In this document: positions 9,704 to 18,691 of the stretch, piece after piece
Layout: every line of letters starts with the position of its first letter
How positions within the stretch are numbered: the first letter of the stretch is position 1
Origin: Kribbella pratensis
GTDB lineage: Bacteria > Actinomycetota > Actinomycetes > Propionibacteriales > Kribbellaceae
Assembly: GCF_004365355.1 (NCBI RefSeq)
Contig: NZ_SODP01000002.1
Span: 1,359,838 to 1,423,837 of the forward strand
Direction of reading: 5' to 3'
DNA: 64,000 nt
Program-made: the position numbers and the translations under genes
Notes under the pieces: model-generated
The model's database searches: none
Told to the model about the DNA's origin: nothing
The model's input: only the letters and a program-made list of their open reading frames with translations

Positions 9704-10465
9704 ATGTTGAAGCGGGCTGCACTTGTTGTCGGGGTTCTGCTGGCCGTCACGGCCGGCGCCAAACCAGTCGTCGTCGGTGGGACGTTGGCGAGTGCCACCG
9801 AGGCGCCGTGGGCGATCGCGCTGAACAACACGCAGTCGGCGTCGTCCAGCGGGCGGTACTGCGGCGCCGTACTCGTGAAGCCGAACAAAATCGTCACGGC
9901 AGCACATTGCATGGACGAGGACATCTCGACGTACTACGCCGTCCAAGGGCGGGCGAATCTCGCCGACGACTCCGTGGGCCAGACGTCGGCGATCAGCAAG
10001 GTCTGGATCCATCCCGGGTACAACACGAAGGACAACCGCTACGACTTCGCCGTACTGACGCTGGCCAAGCCGTTCACCGGAGTGCCGGTGCTGCCGCTGG
10101 AGACGCGGGCGCGGGCGGACCGTAATGGCGTCGTACCGACGGTCTATGGGTGGGGTGACACGGAAGGGACAGGGATGGACGACACGCTGCAGAAGGCGGC
10201 GGTCCCGGACCTCGGGGACAAGACCTGCCTGTCGGTGAAGAGCTACGTCACCAACGGGTACGCCGCCGCGACGAACGTCTGCGCCGGCTACCTCAACGGT
10301 GGCATCGACGCCTGCCAAGGCGACTCCGGCGGCCCGCTGGTGCTGAACGGCCGGCTGCTCGGCGTCGTCTCGTGGGGACAAGGATGCGCCCAGCCCGGCA
10401 AACCCGGCGTGTACGCCGAAACCGCCGCCGTCGCGAGGGCACTCGCGCCGCAGCTGGCTCGCTGA
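9704..10465 (+). CDS. Secreted trypsin-like serine protease (S1)
   Basis: A 253 aa exported chymotrypsin-fold peptidase. An N-terminal signal peptide (RAALVVGVLLAVTAGA) is followed by a short pro-region and the VVVGGT mature-like start. The catalytic triad is visible as TAAHC (His68), YDFAVL (Asp114) and CQGDSGGPL (Ser208). Cys pairs match the family (YCGA with AHC; CAGY; the GQGCAQPG loop). I chose the ATG at 9704 over the TTG directly before it because GGAG lies about 6 nt upstream. The Asp before CQGDSGG suggests trypsin-like Lys/Arg specificity, which is inference. It appears monocistronic. Confidence 0.93.
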   Translation: MLKRAALVVGVLLAVTAGAKPVVVGGTLASATEAPWAIALNNTQSASSSGRYCGAVLVKPNKIVTAAHCMDEDISTYYAVQGRANLADDSVGQTSAISKVWIHPGYNTKDNRYDFAVLTLAKPFTGVPVLPLETRARADRNGVVPTVYGWGDTEGTGMDDTLQKAAVPDLGDKTCLSVKSYVTNGYAAATNVCAGYLNGGIDACQGDSGGPLVLNGRLLGVVSWGQGCAQPGKPGVYAETAAVARALAPQLAR

Positions 10466-10470
10466 GCCGC

Positions 10471-10692
10471 CTACAGCACCGCGCCGCGTGGAGCGATCTC
10501 CAGAGCTGCGACTCCCCGCGCGTACAGCACGAGGAGCCGATCGCCGTGTCGACACCGGAGCGTGCCGGTATCGCCGGAAAGCGCTGCGACGGCACGCTCG
10601 ACCACAACGTCGTCCGCCACCTGCGCCTCCTCGAAGGTGACGTCGAGCTGGTCACCGCTGATGAGCCGAACTCGCAACACAATGCTCGCCAT
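10471..10692 (-). CDS. Small hypothetical protein (73 aa)
   Basis: I do not recognise a family. The protein alternates short hydrophobic beta-like strands (IVLRVRLISGDQLDVTFEEA) with acidic turns and looks like a small, soluble, all-beta or ubiquitin-like fold. It lies convergent to the trypsin gene, with 5 nt between the stops, and divergent from the cupin gene. The start is uncertain: the ATG at 10692 is almost abutted by a GGAG, while a GTG four codons inside has better spacing. Confidence 0.6.
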   Translation of the reverse strand: MASIVLRVRLISGDQLDVTFEEAQVADDVVVERAVAALSGDTGTLRCRHGDRLLVLYARGVAALEIAPRGAVL

Positions 10693-10760
10693 CTCCGCAG
10701 CCTATGCCGTACACACCCACCGACGTGCCGACTTGAGCCGGACGGAGGCAAACTGACCGT

Positions 10761-11156
10761 ATGGCTGAACCTGTTCGCGTGATCAAAGCCGGCGATCTGG
10801 TCGCCGCCGACCCGACGTCCGGGATGCTCCGGATGCGAGCCTTCGAACTCCCGATCCTGTGGTCCGGCCAGGTCATCACCCAGCCCGGCGCGATCTCCGG
10901 GTGGCACCACCACGACAAGAACGAGAGCAGCCTCTACATCGTCCGCGGAGTACTCCGCCTCGAGTTCGAAGGCACCGACGAGTACCTCGACGCGGTCGCC
11001 GGCGACTTCGTCCACGTCCCCGCCTTCACCATCCACCGCGAAAGCAACCCCAGCTCGGACCCGTCCCTCGCAATCATCGCCCGAGCCGGCGGCGGCATCC
11101 CCACCGTCAACGTCGACCCGCCTACAGCAGGCCGGTCGTCTGACCGATCTCGATGA
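10761..11156 (+). CDS. Cupin-domain protein
   Basis: A 131 aa single-domain cupin. The first metal-binding motif is visible as GWHHHDKNESSLYIVRG (about residues 49-65) and the second as GDFVHVPAFTIHRESNPS (about 80-97). Such small cupins bind a metal and act as dioxygenases, isomerases or sensors; the substrate cannot be read from sequence. The C-terminal 12 residues overlap the convergent VOC gene by 35 nt and are not conserved-looking. Confidence 0.82.
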   Translation: MAEPVRVIKAGDLVAADPTSGMLRMRAFELPILWSGQVITQPGAISGWHHHDKNESSLYIVRGVLRLEFEGTDEYLDAVAGDFVHVPAFTIHRESNPSSDPSLAIIARAGGGIPTVNVDPPTAGRSSDRSR

Positions 11157-11541
11157 GGTATCCGTCGGGGTCACGCAGATAGCACCGCACCTCCGCGTGG
11201 CGGTCGATCGGCGCGGTCAGGAACTGCCCGCCCTTGGCAAGGGCGTCGGCGTAGAACGCGTCGATGTCGGCAACCCGCACGTTGAGGAACGCCGACACCG
11301 GATCACCCGGCTCGGGCGCGGTCAACGTCACGTCGGGTTTGTCCGGGGTCGGTCCGCCTCCGGGGTTCATGATGATCCAGGTGTTGGCGACCTTGACGGT
11401 CGCCGGATTCTCGGCCCGCACGACCGTCCCGCCAAAGATGTTCGCGTAGAACTCCCGCGACACGGCGACATCACGCACGGTCAGAAACTGCGTAACCAGC
11501 AGCCCCTCCACTGGAGCGGGAAAGTCGTTGCCGTCTGCCAT
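11122..11541 (-). CDS. VOC/glyoxalase-fold protein
   Basis: A 139 aa vicinal-oxygen-chelate protein with one pair of beta-alpha-beta-beta-beta modules. FLTVRDVAVSREFYANIFGG marks the first module (about 19-38), FLNVRVADIDAFYADALAKGG the second, and VRCYLRDPDGYLIEIGQ ends with the usual metal-ligand Glu. Relatives are glyoxalases, dioxygenases and antibiotic-binding resistance proteins; no specific reaction can be assigned. Its 3' end overlaps the convergent cupin gene. Confidence 0.85.
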   Translation of the reverse strand: MADGNDFPAPVEGLLVTQFLTVRDVAVSREFYANIFGGTVVRAENPATVKVANTWIIMNPGGGPTPDKPDVTLTAPEPGDPVSAFLNVRVADIDAFYADALAKGGQFLTAPIDRHAEVRCYLRDPDGYLIEIGQTTGLL

Positions 11542-11598
11542 CAGTATCTCCCAACGTCAAGTCCTCTCCAGTAAGACAGAACGCCGCCGCCTTCTGTG

Positions 11599-11615
11599 AC
11601 CGACTCTTCGTCGGT
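11599..11615 (-). terminator. Short hairpin after phosphotransferase gene
   Basis: ACCGAC-TCTTC-GTCGGT forms a 6-bp stem just beyond the stop at 11618 on the minus strand. No clear U-run follows, so termination strength is uncertain. Confidence 0.4.
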
Positions 11616-11617
11616 AG

Positions 11618-12601
11618 TTATTGCGGACGTCCATAACGTAGATGGTCGAGCTTGGCGGGGAGGTCTCGGAGCAGGTTGGCGATGGTGGCGTCGATCGTCG
11701 CGGGGGCGCCCATCCAGCGGGCGGCGGGGGCCTCGCCGAGTGAGACGCGGATCTGCTCGGCGAGGATCTGCAGGTGATTTCTGGTCACGCTGAGGAAGAG
11801 GTCTGGTCCGGCCCATCCGAGCTCGCCACCGGCTTCGACGTACGCCCTGAGGATCTTGTTGGTCTGCTCGCGATTGCCTGCGCCGAAGATGTACGCGACC
11901 CGGCCGGCCTCGAGTGCCGCGCTGTCGGTCCGCACGCTGTCCCAGTCGACCAGGACGGGCCCGGAGTCGGACATGACGACGTTGTGGGTCTTGAAGTCGC
12001 CATGCGTTGTGACGATGTCTGGGGCAACGTCTAGCACCTCTGTGATGCGTTCGGTGGACGTGATGATGTGCGGGAGGCTATCGGCGCATAGACCTGCCCA
12101 GGACAGGTCACGATCTCTGGCCCCGGCGAACCAGCTCTCCCAGGTCTCGGGGGCTTGGATTGCCGGCCGCCACCACTCAGGCAGGCCAACCAGTCCGAGG
12201 GGCTGCAGTTGATGGACTTGCGCCATCGTCCGCCCGAGCCAGGCCGAGACGTCGCGGTCGTACGTCCGGTGCTCGATCCATCGGTAAACCCGAAACAACC
12301 GATCCCCGATGCGCGCCAGCCAATCCAGGAGCGGATCGACCGGCCTGACCGGTTCTGGCATGTGGATGCGTGCTGCACGCGCCTCGCGCTCGAACGCCAT
12401 CGCGACTACCAGTTGGTCGAGCAGCTGCCCGCCGTCGAACTGACTGCCGATCGCCGGAAAGTAGCCTTTGACGAAATAGCTCCCGGTTGAGGTGTTGAGC
12501 CGCCAGGTGTCGGCACCACCCCGCCTGAAATGCTGGAGCTCGCCGACGGGTTTACCCAGATCGAACGCGCTCGCGACTTCTTTCGGGGACGGCGGGTACA
12601 A
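11618..12601 (-). CDS. APH-family phosphotransferase
   Basis: A 327 aa kinase of the aminoglycoside phosphotransferase/choline kinase fold. The Brenner motif is THGDFKTHNVV (catalytic Asp with Asn) and the metal-binding motif is VLVDWDSVRTD. The N-terminus has the ATP-lid-like GGADTWRLNT and the strand YFVKGYF with the probable ATP-binding Lys. It starts with TTG, supported by a strong GGAGGG 5 nt upstream. The substrate is unknown; such proteins phosphorylate small molecules or antibiotics. It has its own promoter region next to the aceB terminator. Confidence 0.85.
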   Translation of the reverse strand: MYPPSPKEVASAFDLGKPVGELQHFRRGGADTWRLNTSTGSYFVKGYFPAIGSQFDGGQLLDQLVVAMAFEREARAARIHMPEPVRPVDPLLDWLARIGDRLFRVYRWIEHRTYDRDVSAWLGRTMAQVHQLQPLGLVGLPEWWRPAIQAPETWESWFAGARDRDLSWAGLCADSLPHIITSTERITEVLDVAPDIVTTHGDFKTHNVVMSDSGPVLVDWDSVRTDSAALEAGRVAYIFGAGNREQTNKILRAYVEAGGELGWAGPDLFLSVTRNHLQILAEQIRVSLGEAPAARWMGAPATIDATIANLLRDLPAKLDHLRYGRPQ

Positions 12602-12743
12602 CTTTCCCTCCAGGATTCGTTGGTGGTTCCAACGACGGCTGGTAGGGCAAGGTTCCTGCGCGAAGACGTGCCACTACGGTGACCCGCTTGAGCCGGCGTC
12701 ACCACAGAAATCCCTCATAGCCGGGGATATCTGCGGGAGCAGG

Positions 12744-12772
12744 CGGGGGCTTCCCCCGGCGGGAAGCCCCCG
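12744..12772 (-). terminator. Strong hairpin downstream of aceB
   Basis: CGGGGGCTTCCC and GGGAAGCCCCCG form a perfect 12-bp stem with a 5-nt loop about 40 nt beyond the aceB stop. No T-run follows, as is common for high-GC actinobacterial terminators. Confidence 0.65.
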
Positions 12773-12811
12773 ATCGCGACCAGCGGCGCCGGAAGGCGGC
12801 AGAGCTCCTTG

Positions 12812-14377
12812 TCAGTTGAAGCGTTCGTACGCCGGGAGGGTCAGGAAGTCGATGTACTCGTCGGCGAGGGCGACCTCGAGGAACAGCGAGCGGGCTGCGT
12901 CATAGCGGCCGGGGTTGCCGAGCTTGTCGATCTCCTCGTCCGCGATGCGCTCGACCAGATCCGTGGTTACGGTCTCGCCGGTGTCGAGGACGACCTCGTT
13001 GCGCCGCCACTGCCAGATCTGTGAGCGAGAGATCTCCGCGGTGGCCGCGTCCTCCATCAGGTTGAAGATGCCGACGGCGCCGGTGCCCTCGAGCCAGGCG
13101 GCCAGATACTGCACGGCGACGCTGACGTTGTTGCGCAGGCCGGCCTCGGTGACCTCACCCGGTGTGGAGGCGACATCCAGCAGCTGATCGGCTGTCACCG
13201 CAACGTCCTCGCGGAGCTTGTCGACCTGGTTCGGCTTGTCGCCGAGGACCGAGTCGAACACGGTCCGGCAGGTTTCAACCATGCCCGGGTGCGCGACCCA
13301 CGAGCCGTCGAAGCCGTCGCCGGCCTCGCGGGTCTTGTCGGCCTCGACCTTCGCGAACGCCTGCTCGTTGACCGCCGGGTCCTTGCTCGGGATGAACGCC
13401 GCCATCCCGCCGATCGCATGCGCGCCGCGCTTGTGGCACGTCCGCACGAGCAGCTCGGTGTACGCGCGCATGAACGGCACCGTCATCGTGACGCTGTTGC
13501 GGTCCGGCAGCTGGAAGTCCTTGCCGCGGGTCCGGTGCGTCTTGATCACGCTGAACATGTAGTCCCAGCGCCCGGCGTTCAGCCCGGCGGAGTGGTCCCG
13601 CAGTTCGTACAGGATCTCCTCCATCTCGAACGCGGCCGGATACGTCTCGATCAGCACGGTCGCCCGGATCGTCCCGCGCGGGATTCTGATCGTGTCCTGG
13701 GCGGTCACGAACACGTCGTTCCAGAGCCGCGCTTCGAGGTGCGATTCCATCTTCGGCAGGTAGAAGTACGGTCCTTGCCCGCGGGCGAGCTGCAGTTCCG
13801 CACAGGCGGCGAAGTACAGCGCGAAGTCGACCAGCGAACCGCTGACCGGCTCCCCGTCGACCTGGATGTGCTTCTCCGGCAGGTGCCAGCCCCGCGGCCG
13901 TACGACGATCGTCGCGAGCTCCTCGTCCGGCTTCAGCGCGTAGCTCTTCGCGTCGGTGCTGAAGTCGATGCGACGGCTGATCGCGTCGAGCAGGTTCAGC
14001 TGGCCGCCGACCACGTTCTCCCAGGTGGGCGTGTTCGCGTCCTCCTGGTCTGCCAGCCAGACCTTGGCGCCCGAGTTCAGCGCGTTGATGGTCATCTTGC
14101 GGTCGGTCGGGCCGGTGATCTCCACCCGCCGGTCGACCAGGCCCGGAGCCGCGGGCGCGACCCGCCACTCCGGGTCGTCGCGGACATCCTTCGTCTCCGG
14201 CAGAAACCCCAGCGACGCCCCGGCCGCGATCTCCGCGACCCGCTGCTCGCGGCGCTCCAGCAGCTCCTTGCGCCGCCCGTCGTACGTGCGGTGCAACGTC
14301 TCGATGAGCCCGAGCGCACGCTCGGTGAGAATCTCGTCGTACCGCTCGTTCATCGGGCCGGTGACGTCGATGGACAC
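12812..14377 (-). CDS. aceB: Malate synthase A
   Basis: Condenses glyoxylate with acetyl-CoA to malate in the glyoxylate shunt or glyoxylate salvage. The 521 aa length is typical of the A isoform. Motifs seen: RRVEITGPTDRKMTINALNS, WLADQEDANTP, the family signature region ETYPAAFEMEEILYELRDHS, AHAIGGMAAFIPSKDP, and the C-terminal NLMEDAATAEISRSQIWQW with the catalytic Asp region. The GTG start has AAGGGAG upstream and lies 11 nt after the preceding gene's stop. It therefore looks like the last gene of the sugar-uptake operon. No isocitrate lyase gene lies nearby. Confidence 0.96.
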   Translation of the reverse strand: MSIDVTGPMNERYDEILTERALGLIETLHRTYDGRRKELLERREQRVAEIAAGASLGFLPETKDVRDDPEWRVAPAAPGLVDRRVEITGPTDRKMTINALNSGAKVWLADQEDANTPTWENVVGGQLNLLDAISRRIDFSTDAKSYALKPDEELATIVVRPRGWHLPEKHIQVDGEPVSGSLVDFALYFAACAELQLARGQGPYFYLPKMESHLEARLWNDVFVTAQDTIRIPRGTIRATVLIETYPAAFEMEEILYELRDHSAGLNAGRWDYMFSVIKTHRTRGKDFQLPDRNSVTMTVPFMRAYTELLVRTCHKRGAHAIGGMAAFIPSKDPAVNEQAFAKVEADKTREAGDGFDGSWVAHPGMVETCRTVFDSVLGDKPNQVDKLREDVAVTADQLLDVASTPGEVTEAGLRNNVSVAVQYLAAWLEGTGAVGIFNLMEDAATAEISRSQIWQWRRNEVVLDTGETVTTDLVERIADEEIDKLGNPGRYDAARSLFLEVALADEYIDFLTLPAYERFN

Positions 14378-14388
14378 GTGTCGCTCCC

Positions 14389-16419
14389 TTAGCTCAGTAC
14401 TACGACTTCGTGATCGGTGATCCGGTCTACCTCGACCGTAATCCAGCCGTCCTGCTCCTTCACTTCTACCTCATCACCCGAGACGAGAAGTCGCGCTCGC
14501 GACCCGGTCACCCTGAGCGACACAGTGAACGGGCCCGCGGGCGTGAACTCCTCCAAACGACCGCGCCAGGCGCCACCCTGATCGAGGTTGACCAGGTGCA
14601 GGATGTGCCGGTCGCCCTGCTTGTAGAGCTGACAATCCAGTACGCCGGCACCGTCCACGCGCAGCGGGATGCCGTCGTGCCGGACCAGGTTCGCGAGCAC
14701 CTTGCCGTGATCCGGGTGATGATGCTTCGCGTACTGCCGATCGAGGTCCGCCGCGAGGTACGCCGTACGCTCGCCGAGCACCAGCGCCGGGGTATCGCTC
14801 CGCGGCTCCTCCATCCACGACTTCTCCGGCGGATAGATCGGGAACGGCGGGATCCAGGTCAGCGCAGGCTTGCCGGTCTCCACCACCTCCACCAGCTCCA
14901 ACTGCCCGCCGAACGGCAGTACGTCGGTGTCGCCGTCGAAAACCGATCGGTCCTCGATCCGCAGGTAGCTGTGGCTGTCGTAGTTCTCCCAGTCGGTCAC
15001 CGTCCCGTCGCCCAGCCGCTTGCCCGCGTGCCGGACTCCCAGCAGGTCGCCCAACGCCCAGTCGTCCCGGCGATCGCCCCACTCGTCGTAGAGCCCCGAT
15101 TCCCCGGTCACGACAAGGCGGCCGCTATAGGCCTGCAACTGTGCGATCTGCTCGTCGGTCAGCACACCCACGTTCGGCACAACAAGCACCTGGAAGCGTT
15201 CATCGACTTCAGTCGTGGGCAAGTACGGGATGCGCGCCCGGACCAGCGCATCGACCCACCCACGGTAGGGCAGCTGACTCACCGTCTCCGGCTCGTCCTT
15301 GCCGTGGAAGTCCACACTGCGCTGACTCCACAACAGCCCGACCGTAGCCACCGGCTCGCGATCGACGAGGAACTCCTCATTGGCCTGGTGCCATTCGAAG
15401 AGCGGCTGTGCCGTCGCATACTGCCGCCGGTCGTCATGCACCGATCCGATGTGGTGCCACCACGGCTGGATCCCGCCGGCCCACCCCTCGATCGCCCACA
15501 TCCGCGCCTCCGGCTCAGGCTTGCTCCCGAGCCGGAACGTCGGTACGCCGGCGTCGTACATCGCCGTGCTCTCCGGGATCAGCGTGTCCCAGCCGAGCAA
15601 CCCGTGCAGGCGCTTGCCGGAGTCCGCGTTCGCCTGGAACCCGGACTCCTCGTGCCGCCACTGCGAGTCCAGCATGAAGATCGACGCCCGCTTGCAGATC
15701 TCGACGTCGTCGCGCAGCCTCTTGCTCTGGGCAACGACCTCGCCCCCGTTCATCCCGATCCACAAGCAGTCCGGACCGCCCGCACGCCTCGTCACCTCGT
15801 TGTTCAGGTCCCAGACCGCGAGCCGCTGGTCGTAACTCCAGCGGATCCACTGCCGGTACACCGGATCGGCCCAGTCCGGCGACGCCGGCAGGTCCTGCCC
15901 GAAGCTGTCACGACAGTTCGGGCAGTAGCAGATCGAGTCCCGGCCGAGGCCGCTCCAGCTGTTGTCGGTCAACCCGTCCGGCGAGGTCCGCTCGATGATC
16001 TCCTCGAGGATTCCGGTCAGGAAGTCCTTGTAGTACGGGCCCGTGACGCAGGCGACGTACAAGTTGCCGGCCCGATAAGGGTTGCCGTCGGCATCGATCG
16101 CGAACCAGTCCGGATGCGCGTCGTACAACGGCTGGTGCGCCCGGTTCGAGTCCATCCGGGCCAGCACCGTCAGCCCGTCCTCCTGCGCGAGCTTGGCGAT
16201 CTCGCCGTACAGATCGCGATCACCGAGGTACTCCGCCCGGTGCTGCAGCTCGAACTTGCTCGGGTAGTACGCGACGATGCCGCCGGCGTTGACGATCACC
16301 CCCTGCACCTTGGTACGACGCCAGTGCTCCCGCCACCACTCGGCGTCGTACCGGGCCGGATCCTTCTCGGTGAGATTCGTCTGCGCCCACCTCAAAGTCC
16401 TTTGATACCAAGGCTTCAC
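14389..16419 (-). CDS. Glycosidase-like TIM-barrel protein, GHL6/GH42-like
   Basis: A 676 aa cytosolic protein with no signal peptide. The N-terminal half resembles hypothetical glycosyl hydrolase barrels: GVIVNAGGIVAYYPSKFELQ, LTVLARMDSNRAH, and a CYCPNCR Cys pair near residue 165-170. The second half (from about 340) resembles a beta-galactosidase trimerisation/flavodoxin-like domain (VATVGLLWSQRSVDF, VLVVPNVGVLTDEQI). A C-terminal beta domain ends the protein. It likely hydrolyses the imported oligosaccharide; the bond is unknown. The GTG start overlaps the upstream gene's stop (GTGA). It is related in style to that neighbour. Confidence 0.75.
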   Translation of the reverse strand: MKPWYQRTLRWAQTNLTEKDPARYDAEWWREHWRRTKVQGVIVNAGGIVAYYPSKFELQHRAEYLGDRDLYGEIAKLAQEDGLTVLARMDSNRAHQPLYDAHPDWFAIDADGNPYRAGNLYVACVTGPYYKDFLTGILEEIIERTSPDGLTDNSWSGLGRDSICYCPNCRDSFGQDLPASPDWADPVYRQWIRWSYDQRLAVWDLNNEVTRRAGGPDCLWIGMNGGEVVAQSKRLRDDVEICKRASIFMLDSQWRHEESGFQANADSGKRLHGLLGWDTLIPESTAMYDAGVPTFRLGSKPEPEARMWAIEGWAGGIQPWWHHIGSVHDDRRQYATAQPLFEWHQANEEFLVDREPVATVGLLWSQRSVDFHGKDEPETVSQLPYRGWVDALVRARIPYLPTTEVDERFQVLVVPNVGVLTDEQIAQLQAYSGRLVVTGESGLYDEWGDRRDDWALGDLLGVRHAGKRLGDGTVTDWENYDSHSYLRIEDRSVFDGDTDVLPFGGQLELVEVVETGKPALTWIPPFPIYPPEKSWMEEPRSDTPALVLGERTAYLAADLDRQYAKHHHPDHGKVLANLVRHDGIPLRVDGAGVLDCQLYKQGDRHILHLVNLDQGGAWRGRLEEFTPAGPFTVSLRVTGSRARLLVSGDEVEVKEQDGWITVEVDRITDHEVVVLS

Positions 16420-17879
16420 GGGAGACTCCGGACCGCGTCGCCGGCACCGGACAGGTTCTCCAGCAGCATCTCGGAGTACTTGCGACTGAGTACGACGCCT
16501 TCAGCGCCGCCTTCGAACGCGGCCAGCGTCGCGTCCCGCACCGACTCGCGCGTGCAGGCGGTCAGCTCGCCCTCGTTGTCGTCCCAGTTGATCTTGGTGC
16601 CGACGTCACGCGGCTTCTCCAGCCCGCGCTGCTTCGCGACGCCGACCGGGATGTCGATGTCGATGCCCGGGTAGATCGCGCTCTGCCCGCCGACACCGGC
16701 GACGGCCCGCTCGGTCTCCCGGCGTACGTAGTCCGCGGTGAAGCCGGTCTGCGGCAGCTTCTCGTACGAACCCTCGTCGAGCTGCAGCAGCTTCATCATC
16801 AACGGGTACACGTCCTCGGGCTCCGCGTCGGCGAACAGCGCACCGCAGATGCTCTTCACCCAGGTGAAGAACCGCGGGCCGGCGCAGTTGTTGTAGATGA
16901 CGACCTTGATGAAGTCCGAGAACTTCGCCATCTCCGTGTAGTCCTGGTCCGCCCGGTAGAACGGGCTGAACGAGATGTTGTGGTAGACGTGCCAGCCGAC
17001 CTGCACCTCGGGCGAGATCGCCTTGGCGACGCCGTAGATGTCGCGGTACAGCTGCCGCTGGCTCTCGGTCCACAACGTCTGCCAGGCGAGTACTTCGGGG
17101 AAGTTGAGCAGGATCCTCCAGAACGTCACGAACGCGCCGTCCACCGGCCGCTCGCCCGCGCCGACCCGCTGGTTCCACTCGACCAGCTCGCGGTATCCCT
17201 GCATCGCCTTGTTGACGTCGATGCCACGCTCGCGCGCAACAGCACGGCAGTGCGGGCAGAAGCAGCCGATCTCCGACACGTCGACCGTGCCCTGCATCAG
17301 CATGTTCAGCGGACCGGGCCGCTCCGAGCACCAGGCCAGACCGTCGAGCTCGTAGCTCTGCACGTAGTCCTCGACGAACCCGAGGTGCCAGTTGCGGTAG
17401 TCCGGGTTGTTGAAGCACGGCCGCCGCCCCGGGCGACCCCAGGCGTCGACCTCGAGCACCTTGGCGAAGTTCGGGTACGTTCGCAGTTCGCGCGCGCCGC
17501 CGCTCTCCTCCATCCACGCGAACGACTTCATGCCGCGCTCGCGGGCCTTCGGGATCACCTCGCCGAGCAGGTCCAGCTCGGGGTGCTCGGGTGCACGGCC
17601 GACGTCGCCGAGCACGGTGTTGCCGTAGTACTGCGGATGCGGGGTCGCGTAGTTCCCGCCGACCCAGCCGAGGTCGTAATCCTGGACGCCGTGGTCGGGG
17701 ATCGGGTAGCCCGGAATCTGCCGGCCGCCGGTTCCCCGGGTCCAGGTCGGTGTGGCCAGGAACAGCGCGTTGACCGCGCCGCGCTCGGCCAGGATATCGA
17801 GTGTCCGGTCGACGCCTTCGTCGACGAACGAGATGGCTCCGATCTGCATGGCAACGACCCGATCGGGCACGATGCTCAC
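16416..17879 (-). CDS. Glycosidase-like TIM-barrel protein
   Basis: A 487 aa soluble protein, probably a glycoside hydrolase-like barrel and a distant relative of the following gene. It shares a CFCPHCR Cys pair with the neighbour's CYCPNCR, and has AISFVDEGVDRTLDILAERG at the N-terminus and ERGMKSFAWMEESGG, a typical barrel strand ending in acidic residues. I chose the GTG at 17879, which overlaps the permease stop (GTGA), over the long upstream frame that runs antisense-like through the permease gene. Substrate and mechanism are unknown. Its operon position points to intracellular breakdown of an imported glycoside. Confidence 0.75.
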   Translation of the reverse strand: MSIVPDRVVAMQIGAISFVDEGVDRTLDILAERGAVNALFLATPTWTRGTGGRQIPGYPIPDHGVQDYDLGWVGGNYATPHPQYYGNTVLGDVGRAPEHPELDLLGEVIPKARERGMKSFAWMEESGGARELRTYPNFAKVLEVDAWGRPGRRPCFNNPDYRNWHLGFVEDYVQSYELDGLAWCSERPGPLNMLMQGTVDVSEIGCFCPHCRAVARERGIDVNKAMQGYRELVEWNQRVGAGERPVDGAFVTFWRILLNFPEVLAWQTLWTESQRQLYRDIYGVAKAISPEVQVGWHVYHNISFSPFYRADQDYTEMAKFSDFIKVVIYNNCAGPRFFTWVKSICGALFADAEPEDVYPLMMKLLQLDEGSYEKLPQTGFTADYVRRETERAVAGVGGQSAIYPGIDIDIPVGVAKQRGLEKPRDVGTKINWDDNEGELTACTRESVRDATLAAFEGGAEGVVLSRKYSEMLLENLSGAGDAVRSLP

Positions 17880-18691
17880 CCCTTCATTCCTGTCATCGTG
17901 ATGCCTTGGATGAAATAGCGCTGGGCGAAAAGGAAGACGGCGATGACCGGTACGACGGAGATCGTCGCGCCTGCCATCAGCAGACTGATCTTGGTGAAGT
18001 ACTCGCCCTGGAACTGCGCGAGTGCCACCGGCAACGTCTGCAGGTTCTCGGACGTGATGTAGATCAACGGACCGAACAGGTCGTTCCACGATTCGAGGAA
18101 CGTGAAGACCCCGATCGCGGCGAGCGCCGGCTTGGTCTGCGGCAGCATGATCCGCCAGTAGATTCCGAACGTCGAGGCACCGTCGATCTTGCCGGCGTCC
18201 TCGAGTTCGTTCGGAATCGTCAGGAACGACTGCCGCATGAGGAATGTCGCGAACACCGGAGTGAGCACCTTCGGCACCCACAGCGGGTACTGCGTGTCCA
18301 CCCAGCCGATGTGCTGGAAGACGATGTACTGCGGGATCAGGTACGCGATACCGGGGATGATCGACGTGGCGAGCAGCACCATGAACGCGATGTCCCGGCC
18401 GGCGAACCGCAACCGCGCGAACGCGTAGCCGGCCATCGACGCGACGATCAGAATGCCGATCACGTTCAACCCGGCGAGTTTGACACTGTTCCACAGAAAC
18501 ACCGGGATCAGGTCGAACACCTCGCCGTAGTTGCTCCACTGCGTGTCCGTGGGGAGGAATTTCGGCGGCGAGCTGAGCACCTTCGCCTCGGGCCGCAACG
18601 ACGCGCTGATCATCCAGACCAGCGGCGCCAGGAACGCGACCGCGAACAACGTCATCACGACGTACTGCGAAGTCTTTCCGACGATTCTCAT
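17876..18691 (-). CDS. ABC sugar transporter permease, MalG-type
   Basis: A 271 aa inner-membrane permease of the carbohydrate uptake CUT1 class. Several hydrophobic segments are visible (YVVMTLFAVAFLAPLVWMIS at the N-terminus; MVLLATSIIPGIAYLIPQYI in the middle). The EAA loop for ATPase contact is ELEDAGKIDGASTFGIYWRI. The C-terminus YFIQGITMTGMKG is a MalG hallmark. The ATG at 18691 is chosen because it overlaps the partner permease's stop by 4 nt. No ATPase gene lies in the operon, so a shared MsiK-like ATPase elsewhere is likely, as known in actinomycetes. Confidence 0.93.
   Translation of the reverse strand: MRIVGKTSQYVVMTLFAVAFLAPLVWMISASLRPEAKVLSSPPKFLPTDTQWSNYGEVFDLIPVFLWNSVKLAGLNVIGILIVASMAGYAFARLRFAGRDIAFMVLLATSIIPGIAYLIPQYIVFQHIGWVDTQYPLWVPKVLTPVFATFLMRQSFLTIPNELEDAGKIDGASTFGIYWRIMLPQTKPALAAIGVFTFLESWNDLFGPLIYITSENLQTLPVALAQFQGEYFTKISLLMAGATISVVPVIAVFLFAQRYFIQGITMTGMKG

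Noticed and set aside
16416..18539. Long single frame joining glycosidase-like gene and permease region
   Set aside because: The first 220 codons run out of frame through a clear permease; the GTG at 17879 overlapping its stop is the better start.
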